From: JABFSA01 sp963827515
GTDB taxonomy: Bacteria; Acidobacteriota; Vicinamibacteria; Vicinamibacterales; UBA2999
Assembly: GCA_963827515.1 (NCBI GenBank)
Contig: CAWHBF010000008.1
Location: 1 to 64,000 of the forward strand
Direction: 5' to 3'
DNA: 64,000 nucleotides
Shown here: piece by piece, positions 1 through 8,973 of the stretch
How positions within the stretch are numbered: position 1 is the stretch's first letter
Layout of the letters: every line of letters starts with the position of its first letter
Made by a program: the position numbers and the translations under genes
Notes under the pieces: model-generated
What the model saw: only the letters and a program-made list of their open reading frames with translations
Databases searched by the model: none
What the model was told of the DNA's origin: nothing

Positions 1-640
1 GTGTCAGGCTCTCAGGAATTTTATCAAAAAGACAGAATTATGTATATCAGGCTTTTATAAATTGTACCTACAGATGAGGTGAAAAACTGACCCAGCAAAA
101 TCAACCTAGCAATGCGAATGTCCCGCCGCCTGAAGCCATGTTGTAGATGACTCGTTTCTTTGCTGCGCTCGCCATTGCCGCCACCTCCGTTGTTGCTGCC
201 GCCCAGCGTCCCCCGCCCGCGAAGAGCCCGCCAAGGAAGGCGGCCAGCTCCGTTCCCGCCTCCACCCGCACCTCGATGGGACGGTCCCAGCCAACGAGCT
301 TGGAAAGCTGCGCCCCAACACGAGCTTCTGCGGGAACACCGCGGGCGTCCGGCCCCGCGTGATCAGCACGTCGCACCTCGGGTTGTCCATCGAGGCATCG
401 CAAGCCCTCGCCTCATACATCTCCACCAGCGACCGGATGTAAGCCTCGCGTGACAGCGCACACCGCGCCGAAGACTCCGCTTTCCAGATCGCCCCGACGA
501 CCTACGAAAGGTGGGCGCGGCCACAAGATCTTGAATAGGTTGAGTCAAGTAAATAGCCTAATTCAAGATGACGCGTAAACGAACAAGGCAGCCGCCCTCC
601 TTTCACGCGGCCCTCCCACCACCGCAAGCCGAGTTGGCGT
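1..640. other. no assignable gene
   Basis: No reading frame here matches a family I recognise. On the minus strand two frames between about 500 and 100 together give a plausible but unplaced soluble peptide, and they would need a frameshift near 330 to join. The plus-strand frame at 147-362 starts like a signal peptide and then becomes low-complexity Pro/Ser/Arg, which is typical of the shadow of a GC-rich frame. I see no RNA gene or repeat. Confidence 0.4.
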
Positions 641-644
641 TCGA

Positions 645-1595
645 GTGCGCCCGCGCCCGGAAATCTGGTGGTCCCACTGGCTCGACAAGATCGGCGATGC
701 GAAGTACCAACGAGCCGCATCGGGAGTGATCTATTCCCTTGGCGTGACCTTTTGGTACTGCTCTGTGGTCGTGTCCCCTTCGTTGGCCGCACGCTTGAAG
801 ACATTCACGCGAGACAGGCAGAGTCGGTACCCGTTGAACAGCTGAAGGGTCTCGACATCCCGAGCCGGTGTCTTGCCCTGCTCAAGTCGATGCTGGCCCC
901 GGATCCGCAAAATCGCCCGCAGTCTGCACGCGAACTACGGTCTGCGGTCCACCGCTGCTGGGCCCAATTCAGCGCCGAAGCACGTGGGCGGCGTCGGAAT
1001 CGAGCCACACTAGCGGCGGCAGGCACGGCGTTAGTCGTCGCCGCGATTGCATCGGGAGCTTGGTTACATCAATGCGCGCAAGCTTCTGCAGAGATGGAAC
1101 GGTCGATCGCGGTTTTGCCGTTTGAAAATCTCAGTTCAAATGGCGAGGACACCTATTTCACAGTGGGAATGCAGGATGAGATTACAAGCGATCTGGCGCG
1201 CCTGGCCGATCTGAAAATAGTCGACTCTCAGACGTTCTTACGTGCCGAGTCAGCAACGCAATCTTCACGCAATTGGTCGCGATCTTCGCGTGGGGTACCT
1301 GCTTGAGGGTGACGTCCGTAGAGCCAATAGCGAGATGCGTGTTTCCCTTCGGCTGGTCGACCTTCGCGACAGCGACCATCCCTGGATCAAAACTTACCAA
1401 CGTCCGATGAAAGATGTCTTGGCGCTCGAAAGCGAAATCACACGCGCTGTCGCCGCGCGGTTACGAGCGGCTCGCTCATCTGACGAAACAGTTGCAAGGG
1501 ACGCTCCACAGCCGTCTGATCGGCTTGCATACGATCTTTACGTTCGCGCTCTGCCTCTGGAGAGACTGGTGAGAACAGCGCCGAACAGGGGGTAG
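645..1595 (+). pseudogene. serine/threonine kinase fused to TolB-like sensor domain, frameshifted remnant
   Basis: Three frames read in turn give one protein. Residues YSLGVTFWY near 735, then CGRVPFVGRTLEDIH near 770, are the C-lobe of a Hanks-type kinase, ending in a DPQNRPQSARELR stretch. A membrane segment follows near 1015-1070. Next comes SIAVLPFENLSSNGEDTYF, the hallmark of TolB/adenylate-cyclase-associated domains, and then, in a third frame, GYLLEGDVRRANSEMRVSLR and IKTYQRPMKDVLALESEI. The N-lobe with the catalytic lysine, the HRD region and the downstream TPR part are absent. Whole proteins of this architecture are membrane signalling kinases common in Verrucomicrobia and Acidobacteria. 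Frameshifts lie near 750 and 1280. Whether they are true decay or sequencing error cannot be told here, but the missing N-lobe argues for a real remnant. Confidence 0.8.
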
Positions 1596-1666
1596 TGATT
1601 AGCAAAAGATTTCTCTGCTGCGATCAGGTTTAAATTGGATAGGCGCAGGAAAAATCTCAACTTTTC

Positions 1667-1698
1667 TGAAATGTCGTCCCTAAAAGGCTTGAAAAGAA
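1667..1698 (+). promoter_or_regulatory. repeated pre-start motif, copy 1
   Basis: TGAAATGTCG followed after nine bases by GGCTTGAAAAG. It ends 16 bases before the ATG at 1715. The same motif recurs at 2837 and 3536, each time shortly before an ATG. The TTCRAA..GCTTGAR part is an imperfect dyad, so an operator or promoter element is possible. A family of short mobile repeats is the alternative. Confidence 0.45.
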
Positions 1699-1714
1699 AT
1701 GATGACTAATCGTT

Positions 1715-1855
1715 ATGACCATGAAAGTGACCACGGTGATTGAGCATATCGTCCAACGGCTTGCAGATGAAGGCATCACTGACTCTTTCGGCATACCGGG
1801 ATGGCCTACGGGCGCATCCCGACAGAATTACAACTCGTATGCAAGTGAATACTAG
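1715..1855 (+). pseudogene. N-terminus of thiamine-pyrophosphate enzyme (acetolactate synthase/decarboxylase type), truncated
   Basis: Starting at ATG 1715 (or 1721) the reading gives a VTTVIEHIVQRLADEGITD segment followed by SFGIPG. This is the first helix and strand of the TPP-binding N-domain of acetolactate synthase, indolepyruvate decarboxylase and similar enzymes, where FGVPG is conserved. The frame leaves the family after about 30 codons and stops at 1853. The overlapping frame at 1740-1967 has no recognisable match. Since these enzymes run to about 550 residues, only a stub remains. The start lies just downstream of the first copy of the repeated motif. Confidence 0.6.
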
Positions 1856-2189
1856 CGACACTGTCACAATTGAGCGGATGCCGGGCGAATGGGTCGTCGT
1901 GTGTCCCGTCAATGCGCACCTAACCGACATCCGTATCTTAGATCCGGGCAGCCATCAGGTGGCATAGTCCGCTGATTCACACCGTGAAGACCAACCGCCT
2001 GCGCTTAGTGCGCTCGGCGGGATCACCAGGAAACAAATTTTAACCCAACAACAAATGATAGTTCTGTACAGCAGGCAGATTGACGTTGGCGGTTTTCGCT
2101 TCCGCCCGACTACCGCAATCGGACCTGCACAAATTGTCATGCCATCGTATTTTGCAAATTTTGAAAACCGCGTCGTTACACCCAAGACA

Positions 2190-2474
2190 ATGAAACTGAG
2201 GATTTTTCTGGCCTGCCGAATAAGTAAACGTCTTGCGCGTGAGGCGCGTTCCTACCGTCGCGCTTTGCGCGATCACCTACGGAAGGAAAGCGCGGAAATT
2301 CGCAAGCTCGAAATCCACTCCCGCGGCCTGCGCCTCTACGCCGCCTGGGCGTCGGGCGGCTCAAACATCATTCAGACAGGCCCTGAGGACTGGCCTGACG
2401 CGACGCTAGCTGAGGCAGCCGGCATATCAACTCACGAAGCCCTGCTGCTTAACGGACGATCTCATGGCCTCTAG
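2190..2474 (+). CDS. hypothetical protein
   Basis: An open frame of about 94 residues from ATG 2190, rich in Arg and Leu (LAREARSYRRALRDHLRKE), probably helical, with no signal peptide. I do not recognise a family and see no convincing Shine-Dalgarno sequence. The frame stays open upstream to 2055, so the start is uncertain. It may be a remnant like its neighbours. Confidence 0.25.
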   Translation: MKLRIFLACRISKRLAREARSYRRALRDHLRKESAEIRKLEIHSRGLRLYAAWASGGSNIIQTGPEDWPDATLAEAAGISTHEALLLNGRSHGL

Positions 2475-2501
2475 AATCCAGACCTACGCCAACTGCAGCG
2501 A

Positions 2502-2741
2502 ATGATTCGCAAAGCTCTACGCGAGCAGCATCCGGAGTGGATCGACATCGACGGCAAGTGCAATCTCTGCGATGTCTACGAAGCCCGCTTTACTAAACTC
2601 CTTCGCATCTGCGCGCGACATGCAGCTGGCGCGAAGGTCGCCGGGCGAGGGCCTGTCCGCGCAGAAACTCTAGGACGTCGGTCTCAATTTTATTCGCACC
2701 CAGTTCTCGACGTTGCCGGCCAGGGGAACCCAGACCGATGA
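2502..2741 (+). CDS. small hypothetical protein with CxxC motif
   Basis: The frame gives MIRKALREQHPEWIDIDGKC, then NLC and VYEARFTKLL. The CNLC pair near residues 20-23 could bind metal, though one pair alone is weak. The bases before ATG 2502, read in the same frame, continue as a plausible DLRQLQR lead-in, so the true start may be upstream and a frameshift near 2490 may separate it from the preceding frame. After about residue 45 the frame looks like spill-over. The function is unknown. Confidence 0.35.
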   Translation: MIRKALREQHPEWIDIDGKCNLCDVYEARFTKLLRICARHAAGAKVAGRGPVRAETLGRRSQFYSHPVLDVAGQGNPDR

Positions 2742-2836
2742 GCAGCACGAATGTAGAGCCCAGCGGGACGAGGGTTCGTGCGTTGGTAGCCTTCGCGGTT
2801 GTCAGAACTTCGTGCCGAAAGAAATTTCACGTCATG

Positions 2837-2868
2837 TGAAATGTCGATCTTCAAACGCTTGAGAATAT
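2837..2868 (+). promoter_or_regulatory. repeated pre-start motif, copy 2
   Basis: TGAAATGTCG followed by ATCTTCAAACGCTTGAGAA. It lies 4 bases before ATG 2872, which opens only a 36-codon frame. This copy is the cleanest dyad: TCTTCAA, four bases, then TTGAGA. Confidence 0.45.
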
Positions 2869-3413
2869 AGCATGAAGACAAATCCAACCGCTCACCACTG
2901 CTCGCTGGCTTCTGGTCCTGGCGTCTCGAGTCCGGTGCTCCCTGTTCTCTGCGTTTCCTATCTTAGCGACAGTCTCCGGTGACCTGAGGAAGCCATGACC
3001 ATAACGTCAATCGAGCGTTTCCTGCACTTTGCGTCTCGTATTCGTCTCGATGACAAGCCTTCGAAGATCGAGATTACATAAAATAGGGCGGGCAATGACA
3101 TGAGCGAGCTAAGCACGTCGCCTGGGCGCCGGTCATTTCCTCATTGAAGCCGGACCGACTTACTTCGAAGGCGCTGCAAAACAAGTCGAAGAAGGTATTG
3201 AATCCATACTGCCCAGCTGGCCCAACGTAGTGCCGCTCCGTACAGCTCCACCGAGATGCAATGAAAGGCACCACTGCTTGACAGCTGAGAAATGCTTTCA
3301 ACTCGACAGCGCAAGCGAGAGTGGAGGCTACTCCGCTTCATGGATAGCAGAGTTGAAAGACCAACCTTTGCCCGTCTCTTGCGGGACGGCGCGTTGGAGC
3401 CTCTCCTGCGGTG
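2869..3413 (+). other. decayed stretch with short frames only
   Basis: Two short frames start at 2872 (36 codons) and 2995 (28 codons), and neither has a recognisable family. A frame around 3120-3230 gives GHFLIEAGPTYFEGAAKQ, which looks protein-like but is open only briefly. The gene-start positions after the motif copy and the CoA-transferase tail that follows suggest what is left of a larger acyl-CoA-related gene. Confidence 0.3.
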
Positions 3414-3509
3414 AGTTTTCAAGAACTCGGATTCGAGTTGAACGAAATCAAGCGCCTGAGCGCGAGCGGCGTCATCGCGAAACCAGCCGCGCCTGCCAAG
3501 GCAGCATAG
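3414..3509 (+). pseudogene. C-terminal tail of CaiB/BaiF-type CoA-transferase
   Basis: The frame reads FQELGFELNEIKRLSASGVI and ends shortly after in an Ala/Lys/Pro tail with stop at 3507. In family III CoA-transferases the last segment reads LGL..EI..L...GVI, where a helix packs against the Rossmann domain, and the match is good over about 20 residues. Nothing of the catalytic aspartate region is present upstream, so this is a stub. It sits 27 bases before copy 3 of the repeated motif. Confidence 0.45.
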
Positions 3510-3535
3510 GAGATCAGATCGCGTTCAACATTCTC

Positions 3536-3567
3536 TGAAATGTCGGACTTCGAAAGCTTGAGAAAAG
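3536..3567 (+). promoter_or_regulatory. repeated pre-start motif, copy 3
   Basis: TGAAATGTCG followed by GACTTCGAAAGCTTGAGAAAA, ending 24 bases before the start of the intact YWTD gene at 3591. Since this downstream gene is intact, this is the copy most likely to be functional. Confidence 0.5.
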
Positions 3568-3590
3568 AATAAGAGACCGAAGGCATCCAG

Positions 3591-4541
3591 ATGAAAAGGA
3601 TTTACGAGACTGAAATTTCAAAACTAAAGCGCACATCGGCGAGCGAGACGCATGGCCGGTTGTTCTTCCTGGAAGCAAGCGTCGGTCGAATTCTTTCAGT
3701 CAATGCCGATGGCTCAGACCGAAGAGTGATTTTATCCGGATGTCGGATTCCGGACGGCGTGGTTGTCCATCTTGAGACTGGACACATCTACTGGACCAAT
3801 ATGGGCGTTCCCAATCGCAATGATGGTTCGATCGAGCGCGCTAACCTCGATGGTCAGAATCGCGTAACCATCATTGGCGAAGGCAAGACGTTCACGCCAA
3901 AGCAACTCCATCTCGAGAAGAAGAGCGCCAGACTCTATTGGTGTGATCGCGAGGGAATGCGCGTGATGCGCTCGAACCTGGATGGTTCGGACATCGAGAC
4001 TCTAGTCGATACAAGCAACGGCGACGCGCGCCCGGGAACCGATTTATCGAAATGGTGCGTTGGAATCGCCGTCGATCCAGATCGTGGACAGATTTATTGG
4101 ACCCAAAAAGGACCGGATGATGCGGGCAAGGGCCGCCTTTTTCGTGCGAATATCGATATGCCAGAGGGCGAGAACACCGCCAACCGCACGGACATCGAAC
4201 TTCTTTTCGATGGTCTGCCGGAACCGATCGACCTCGAACTCGATCTAAAAAATCGTCTGATCTACTGGACGGACCGCGGGGATCCGCCGCGCGGCAACAC
4301 GGTAAACCGTGCCTCGATGGACGCCGATTTCAAGAAACGTCCCGCGCCCGACATTTTGCTGACGCATCTGATTGAGGGAATCGGGATCGCTCTCGACTTC
4401 AAAGGTGACCGGATGTTTCTGACTGATCTAGCCGGCTCGATCTATTCCGCCAAGCTCGACGGGACAGCAAAGAAACCATTGCTCGTCGCGCAGGGAAACC
4501 TCACCGGCATCGCCTACGCCGAAATCAACAACGGGAATTGA
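3591..4541 (+). CDS. YWTD (LDL-receptor class B) beta-propeller protein
   Basis: An intact 316-residue frame with repeated propeller motifs: IYWTNMG at residues 66-72, LYWCDREG at 115-122, IYWTQKG at 168-174, IYWTDRG at 224-230 and the degenerate MFLTDLAG at 275-282. Each is followed by a segment of the RSNLDGSD type. This is a six-bladed LDLR-type propeller like those in SMP-30/low-density-lipoprotein-repeat proteins of bacteria. There is no signal peptide or membrane segment, so it should be cytoplasmic. The frame runs on after the stop into a 3-hydroxyacyl-CoA dehydrogenase-like segment. In some bacteria the two occur side by side or fused, so it may once have acted with that enzyme. The substrate is unknown. 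ATG 3591 follows ATCCAG and copy 3 of the repeated motif; there is no strong Shine-Dalgarno sequence. Confidence 0.85.
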   Translation: MKRIYETEISKLKRTSASETHGRLFFLEASVGRILSVNADGSDRRVILSGCRIPDGVVVHLETGHIYWTNMGVPNRNDGSIERANLDGQNRVTIIGEGKTFTPKQLHLEKKSARLYWCDREGMRVMRSNLDGSDIETLVDTSNGDARPGTDLSKWCVGIAVDPDRGQIYWTQKGPDDAGKGRLFRANIDMPEGENTANRTDIELLFDGLPEPIDLELDLKNRLIYWTDRGDPPRGNTVNRASMDADFKKRPAPDILLTHLIEGIGIALDFKGDRMFLTDLAGSIYSAKLDGTAKKPLLVAQGNLTGIAYAEINNGN

Positions 4542-4640
4542 TCATCTCATACAACCATACACCGCATTGCCATTGCTGGCGCTGGAGTGATCGGTGCCAG
4601 TTGGGCCGCTGAATACCTGGCGCGCGGGTCCGGCACTACC
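4542..4640 (+). pseudogene. 3-hydroxyacyl-CoA dehydrogenase NAD-binding fragment
   Basis: Directly after the stop at 4539, in the same frame, the translation gives RIAIAGAGVIGASWAAEYLA. This is the first Rossmann strand and dinucleotide-binding glycines (GAGVIG) of 3-hydroxyacyl-CoA dehydrogenases. The similarity ends after about 25 residues at an ARGSG segment, and the expected 280 or more further residues are missing. The next frame is a different fold, so a deletion has joined them. Confidence 0.6.
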
Positions 4641-4642
4641 CC

Positions 4643-4996
4643 GTGCCAGGAGGATACTCTCCACGAATCACCCACTTCGTGGTGTATATGAACGCGGAGG
4701 ATCCAACACCCTCGCAGGGGCTGCACTCGCGCGAGGCGCTCGCGCCGGTCTTCGCAGAGCTGAAAAAGTACGACGCCACCACGCACTTCGTGCGACAGAG
4801 CGCCATCTTCACGCTAGCGGACGACCGGGCTACCGGGGAAGCTTACTGCCTGGCGCATCACGTTGCGGTGGACGGTGGAAAGCGACGCTTGATGCTCGCC
4901 TCGCTCCGCTACCTCGACACATTTGCGGAACGCCGGCTCTACGTCGACTGGCTGGAGGAGCGCGCACTGTCCTGGTTGTCGTGGCGCGAAGCTTGA
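4643..4996 (+). pseudogene. SnoaL/NTF2-like protein, 5' end displaced
   Basis: From about residue 10 the frame resembles polyketide-cyclase-like SnoaL proteins: ITHFVV, later RATGEAYCLAHHVAVDGGKR, RYLDTF and RRLYVDW. The family forms a cone-shaped alpha+beta barrel that binds small hydrophobic ligands and acts as an isomerase or hydrolase. The usual N-terminal helices before the ITHFVV strand are absent, since the preceding bases belong to the dehydrogenase fragment. The C-terminal part looks complete. No catalytic residue can be assigned with confidence. Confidence 0.6.
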
Positions 4997-5154
4997 AGCC
5001 GCACTTCGACCGCGATGAACTAGTCCGCTGGGGCGGACCAGCAGTGATGCCACCGAAAGGAATGCCAAGGCAGCGTCCGTGAGCATGCGCGGAACGTTTA
5101 ACGGCGGGCGTCCTTTACCGGAGTCTCGGCGGCAGACGTCGCGTTTCTCTTCCG

Positions 5155-6508
5155 ATGACTTGCACTCATGATTCACCGATGCCTATGCTGTTCCCGCGTA
5201 TGGCGCATGCAGTTAATGTTGCGTCGCCCGAGGCATCCCTTCACGACGTCGGGTTCGAGCGTGAACTCGGACAACAGACGCTGATCAACGAACAGCGGCG
5301 CGCGATTATTCTCTTCTGGACGCTCACCGCGGTTCTGGTCATCCGGACTCTCTATCTGATCCTGCAGGGATTCGACGAAAGCGCTCTGCAGGGTCGGAGG
5401 TTCGTTCTTCTCATACTGGCTTTCTGGATTGGCCTCGAAGCATTCACGGTCGGGTTCGTGCGCCGGCGCATTCGCAAAGGCAGGGAGCCTGCGCCCTGGC
5501 AAGCTTACGTCAGCAGCGCCCTCGAGGTGGCCATGCCCACGATCGCGATGTGGATCTTATGTCACTTCGGCGCCCGTGAGCTCCCTAACAAGCTCGCTTA
5601 ACTACGCCTACTTTCTCATCATCATCCTCTCGCCGTTGTGGCTGAATCCGTGGCTGTGCATTTTCACGGGAGCACTGGCCGCGGCGGGTTACGGCGTGCT
5701 CGTGGGCTCCTATTGGCAGGAGCTTGCGCGGGGTTGGGCGGGATCGACTGCGCTCATGCATTTGAGCTTTTTCAGCCGCGGAATATTTCTGCTTGCCGGC
5801 GGACTGGCCGCGGGGTTTGTCAGCCTGCGCATCCGCACAACGATCATCGAGACGCTGCGCGAAGTGCGGGAGCGCGAGCGTGTCATCGATCTCTTTGGCC
5901 AGCACGTTTCGCCGACTGTCGTGAACCAACTCCTCTCGCAGCCCATCGGCCAGACGCCTGAGCTGCGTGAAGTGTGCGTGATGGTTCTCGATATCAGGAA
6001 TTTCACGACATTCTCCGAGGTGCGCCCGGCTGACGAAGTGGTCCGTTATCTCAACACGCTCTGGGGCTTCATGGTGCGCACCGTCAACGAGCACCATGGC
6101 ATCGTGAACAAATTTCTAGGCGATGGATTCCTCGCCGTCTTTGGCGCGCCGCTCACGACCGGACAAGACTGCGCCAACGCCATCGCGGCTTCCCGGCGCG
6201 TCATCGGTGAATTGGAACAGCTCGTTGCCGCAGGGACGCTGCCGGCCACGCAGATCGGCATCGCGCTCCACGCCGGAAGCGTGATCGTCGGCAACATAGG
6301 GTCAGCCGAGCGCAAGGAATACACGGTCATCGGCGACGTGGTGAACGTCGCCTTTCGCATCGAGCGACTGAACAAGGAGTTCGGATCAAAGCTGCTGATC
6401 TCCGAGCGGGTGCGGCAGAAGGCCGGTCCCGACGGGGCTGGCGAGCGCGTTCCCGCCATCGCGCTTCCCGGCCGAAGTGCCCCGGTGGATCTCTTTCGAC
6501 TCGCGTGA
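5155..6508 (+). pseudogene. class III adenylate/guanylate cyclase with membrane N-domain, one frameshift
   Basis: Two frames joined near 5570-5590 give a complete protein of about 450 residues. The first frame (to 5601) holds two membrane helices (IILFWTLTAVLVIRTLYLIL and LLILAFWIGLEAFTVGFV). The second frame adds helices around 5600-5820, then a linker coiled coil (TLREVRERERVIDLFGQ) and a full catalytic domain. The domain has VMVLDIRNFTTFSE with the first metal aspartate, KFLGDGFLAVFG with the second metal aspartate, and IGDVVNVAFRIERL with the transition-state Asn and Arg. It would convert ATP (or GTP) to the cyclic nucleotide at the inner membrane. With every catalytic residue kept, a recent mutation or a sequencing error is more likely than old decay. 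Confidence 0.8.
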
Positions 6509-6965
6509 AAACTTCGACCTGTCCCCAGCAGTCCGACAGGAACGGGCGGAGGACAGATGGGAGGAGGCGATGGCGTTTCAGGACCGTTTGAGCAGAATGA
6601 GGTTTATGATGCCAGGCTCCGGCAGATTCGGATAAATTGATTCCTGTCAGCGATTGGGAGGATTGATCGCTCACCCTATGCTAAGCCAATTGGCTGAACG
6701 ACGAATTCCTGAAATGGCCCGGCGCTCGTGGACGCGGTAATAACCCGAACTGTCGATGTCTCCGACATTCAAATTCGACGCAGACGGTCGCTTTAATCTT
6801 TGGGCTCTCAAAGCGGTGCTGGGCCGCGGTGATGAAGTGATCGACCTCGCCTTTCTTACCTCATTCATTAGGCGGACCAGCAACCAAGTCCAAAACAGTT
6901 CAGCAAAATCGGGGCGATGAGGTAATGCTTGCGAGAAAGGGGAGGCTTATTCGCAGTCCCCGCGG
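6509..6965. other. no assignable gene
   Basis: The stretch between the cyclase and the IS256 remnant has no frame I can place. A plus frame near 6765-6860 (KFDADGRFNLWALKAVLG) looks protein-like for about 30 residues but has no known match. No terminal inverted repeat of the transposon is visible. Confidence 0.35.
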
Positions 6966-7300
6966 CAGGATGCTTTCCTACGCAATGGACTGGACTATCT
7001 GCATCGCCAAGGCGGTGACGATTGTCTGATCGACTTGCGATGGCTTTATGGCCGGCGGACGACGCCGAAGCGCGCGGAGATCTAGCCGCCTGGATACTGT
7101 GCTGGCAGGAGAAATATTCCAAGCTCTGCGCCTGGGTGGAAGAAAACATCGAGGAAACCTTCACCTTTTACCGCTTGCCACGAGAGCACCACAAACATCT
7201 CAAAAGCACGAACATGCTCGAGCGGATCCAACTCGCCGAGGTAGGCCGCTTCTGCGCAGAAAACAAACTGAGCCGCGCCCGGTCGTCCGGCGGGCCTTGA
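6966..7300 (+). mobile_element. IS256-family transposase C-terminal remnant
   Basis: Two frames join near 7060. The first gives FLRNGLDYLHRQGGDDCLID then LRWLYGRR; the second gives EARGDLAAWILCWQEKYSKL, CAWVEENIEETFTFYRLPRE and HHKHLKSTNMLERI. These are the final third of Mutator-type (IS256) transposases, including the conserved glutamate region near VEENIEET and the KSTNMLER segment. The catalytic aspartates of the N-terminal two thirds are absent and the last 60 residues are scrambled. No inverted repeats are found, so this element can no longer move. Confidence 0.8.
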
Positions 7301-7424
7301 ACACCGTCTTATCCGGTCGAGCCATCGGACGGGGAGGAGTAAGACGCCGGCTTGCGGTACCAAGAATGAAGGAGCTAGGAGTGAGTGGATGCAAAATAGC
7401 TCAATGATAAGCCTCCAATACTAA

Positions 7425-8354
7425 TCAGTAGGTGAAGGTCAGCCCCGCACTGGCCCACACCTCGTTTCCCTGATCGATTTTTTTCAGCGCAGTCATCGCC
7501 ACGCTGTAGTTGATTCCTCCAAAGATCGAGATGGTGCGATTGATCTTCCAGATTGCCTTGAGACCAAACTGAAAGTTGTTCCAGCCGTAGTAGGCGCTCG
7601 TGTTGTATCCAAGATTCAAGCTCAGGAGTGTATACGGCTGTAATTCCAAAATCTCGCGATAGAGGGGGATTGCCCTATCGAGACGAATCTCCAGGTACGA
7701 ACCGGGGGTATTGTTTAGATCGCACACGAAGAGCATGCTCGGAGTCACATATCGGATCGCCTTCGTGGCCAGCACGAAAAAAAGCTCGTTTCCATAAGTG
7801 TTATGCGAGTGCCCCGCATTCTGTGTGGCTGTGCTCTTGATGCTCATGAGCTTCGCCATGCTCGTCATGTCCCGGGCTTTCAGGATGCTCGTGATCCGCG
7901 ATTGCTGATTCGGAATGCTCATGCTCAACGATGCCGGGCTGATAGCGAAAATTATAGCCAGGAGTAAAGAAGACCGGTCCCACGTTGAAGGTGTAAGCAG
8001 CCGTGAAGTCCCATTCCTGATAGTCATTTCCGGTTCCAAAGCCGGACCACACGCTCAGGGTAAGATTCTGTATGCGAAATGCGACCTCAGTCGTGTACGC
8101 TCCATAGTTGCCGGTCTCGTCGACGCCGTAATGCATTTCTCGGCTGGTCCAGCCGGTTGATAGGCTTGCACCCCACCAACGCTCACTTCCTCAACGGCGG
8201 GTTGCGTGAAGGACTTGCCGCTGGGAGAAGTCTGCTGATCGGGCAAGCGTTTCCGATCTTCGTCCTCCGTATAAAGGTGTCCGCCGATACCGTGAGGGAT
8301 CGCGGAACTCGCGCTAAGAAATGAGACGAGAAGAAACAAAAATAGATTTTTCAT
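7425..8354 (-). pseudogene. outer-membrane beta-barrel protein with His-rich loop, two frameshifts
   Basis: Read from ATG 8354, the first frame has a clear signal peptide (MKNLFLFLLVSFLSASSA). Near 8155 the reading must change frame to give EMHYGVDETGNYGAYTTEVA, and near 7815 again to give GHSHNTYGNELFFVLATKA. The rest has the alternating pattern of membrane strands and ends in the aromatic residues TFTY, as barrel proteins do. Between them, at about 7820-7925, lies a His/Glu/Asp-rich stretch (HEHSESAIADHEHPES, then more His) that could bind zinc, copper or nickel. The upstream minus-strand gene encodes a CxxC protein, so a shared metal-handling role is possible. With about 300 residues in total, the barrel length is normal. 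Confidence 0.65.
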
Positions 8355-8559
8355 GATAATGGTTGGAAAAAAGGCCGAACGCCGAAAAGTCGGCTTGGAG
8401 TTGGCGCGCCATGCCGCCGCACGCCAGATTTGCGGCGCGATACGGCGAATGGTTGAAGAAAGCCCCCGATTCGGAGAGCGGCCCTTAGCCGTTCAAATCC
8501 CCCTGCCCCGCGGCGCGCGCGCGAAGCTGCGAAGAAGACGCAAAACCTCCCGGGAGTCC

Positions 8560-8973
8560 TTAAGAGATCGGGCGAATGATAGGAACGGGAGCAGGAGGCC
8601 CCTCGGACCGCTTGGTCGGTGTGCTTTCGCCCGCATTGAGATATGAGTAATCTTCGCCTTCCGGTTTCTTGAGAGCGTCGCACATTTCTACAAGGAAGAT
8701 CTCAGCTTTCTTGTCGAACTTTGCCACGGCAGGTGCGCGCTCTTCCTTCTGTCGTTCTTCGGAAATCTTCGTGCACATGCCGCAAGGGGACTCGCCGCTG
8801 AACGTCTTTGCGATAGCCTCAGCAATCGGCGCATTCTTGGAGTAATCTCGAAGCATCTGCGCCCACGCGATCGCCTGCAATACTCCCCAATGCCCGCCAA
8901 ACAATCCAAAGAGAGCCAAGCAGACAAGCGGCATGCCCACGATCCGGAGCAGCCTGGGCGGATGGTGCGTCAT
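8560..8973 (-). CDS. membrane-anchored protein with CxxC motif
   Basis: The frame is 137 residues from ATG 8973. An N-terminal hydrophobic segment (IVGMPLVCLALFGLFGG) acts as signal or anchor. It is followed by a GESPCGMC motif near residues 60-67 and a charged, helical C-domain ending in a Pro-rich tail (PPAPVPII). A single CxxC in an exported protein may bind metal or undergo thiol exchange. The frame is open for another 128 codons upstream, but those have no protein character; I chose 8973 because the signal-like segment starts there. It lies 205 bases upstream of the His-rich barrel gene on the same strand. Confidence 0.6.
   Translation of the reverse strand: MTHHPPRLLRIVGMPLVCLALFGLFGGHWGVLQAIAWAQMLRDYSKNAPIAEAIAKTFSGESPCGMCTKISEERQKEERAPAVAKFDKKAEIFLVEMCDALKKPEGEDYSYLNAGESTPTKRSEGPPAPVPIIRPIS

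Noticed and set aside
147..362. Secreted small protein starting MTRFFAALAIAATSVVAAAQ
   Set aside because: Only the first 20 residues look like a signal; the rest is low-complexity and the opposite strand has a more protein-like frame.
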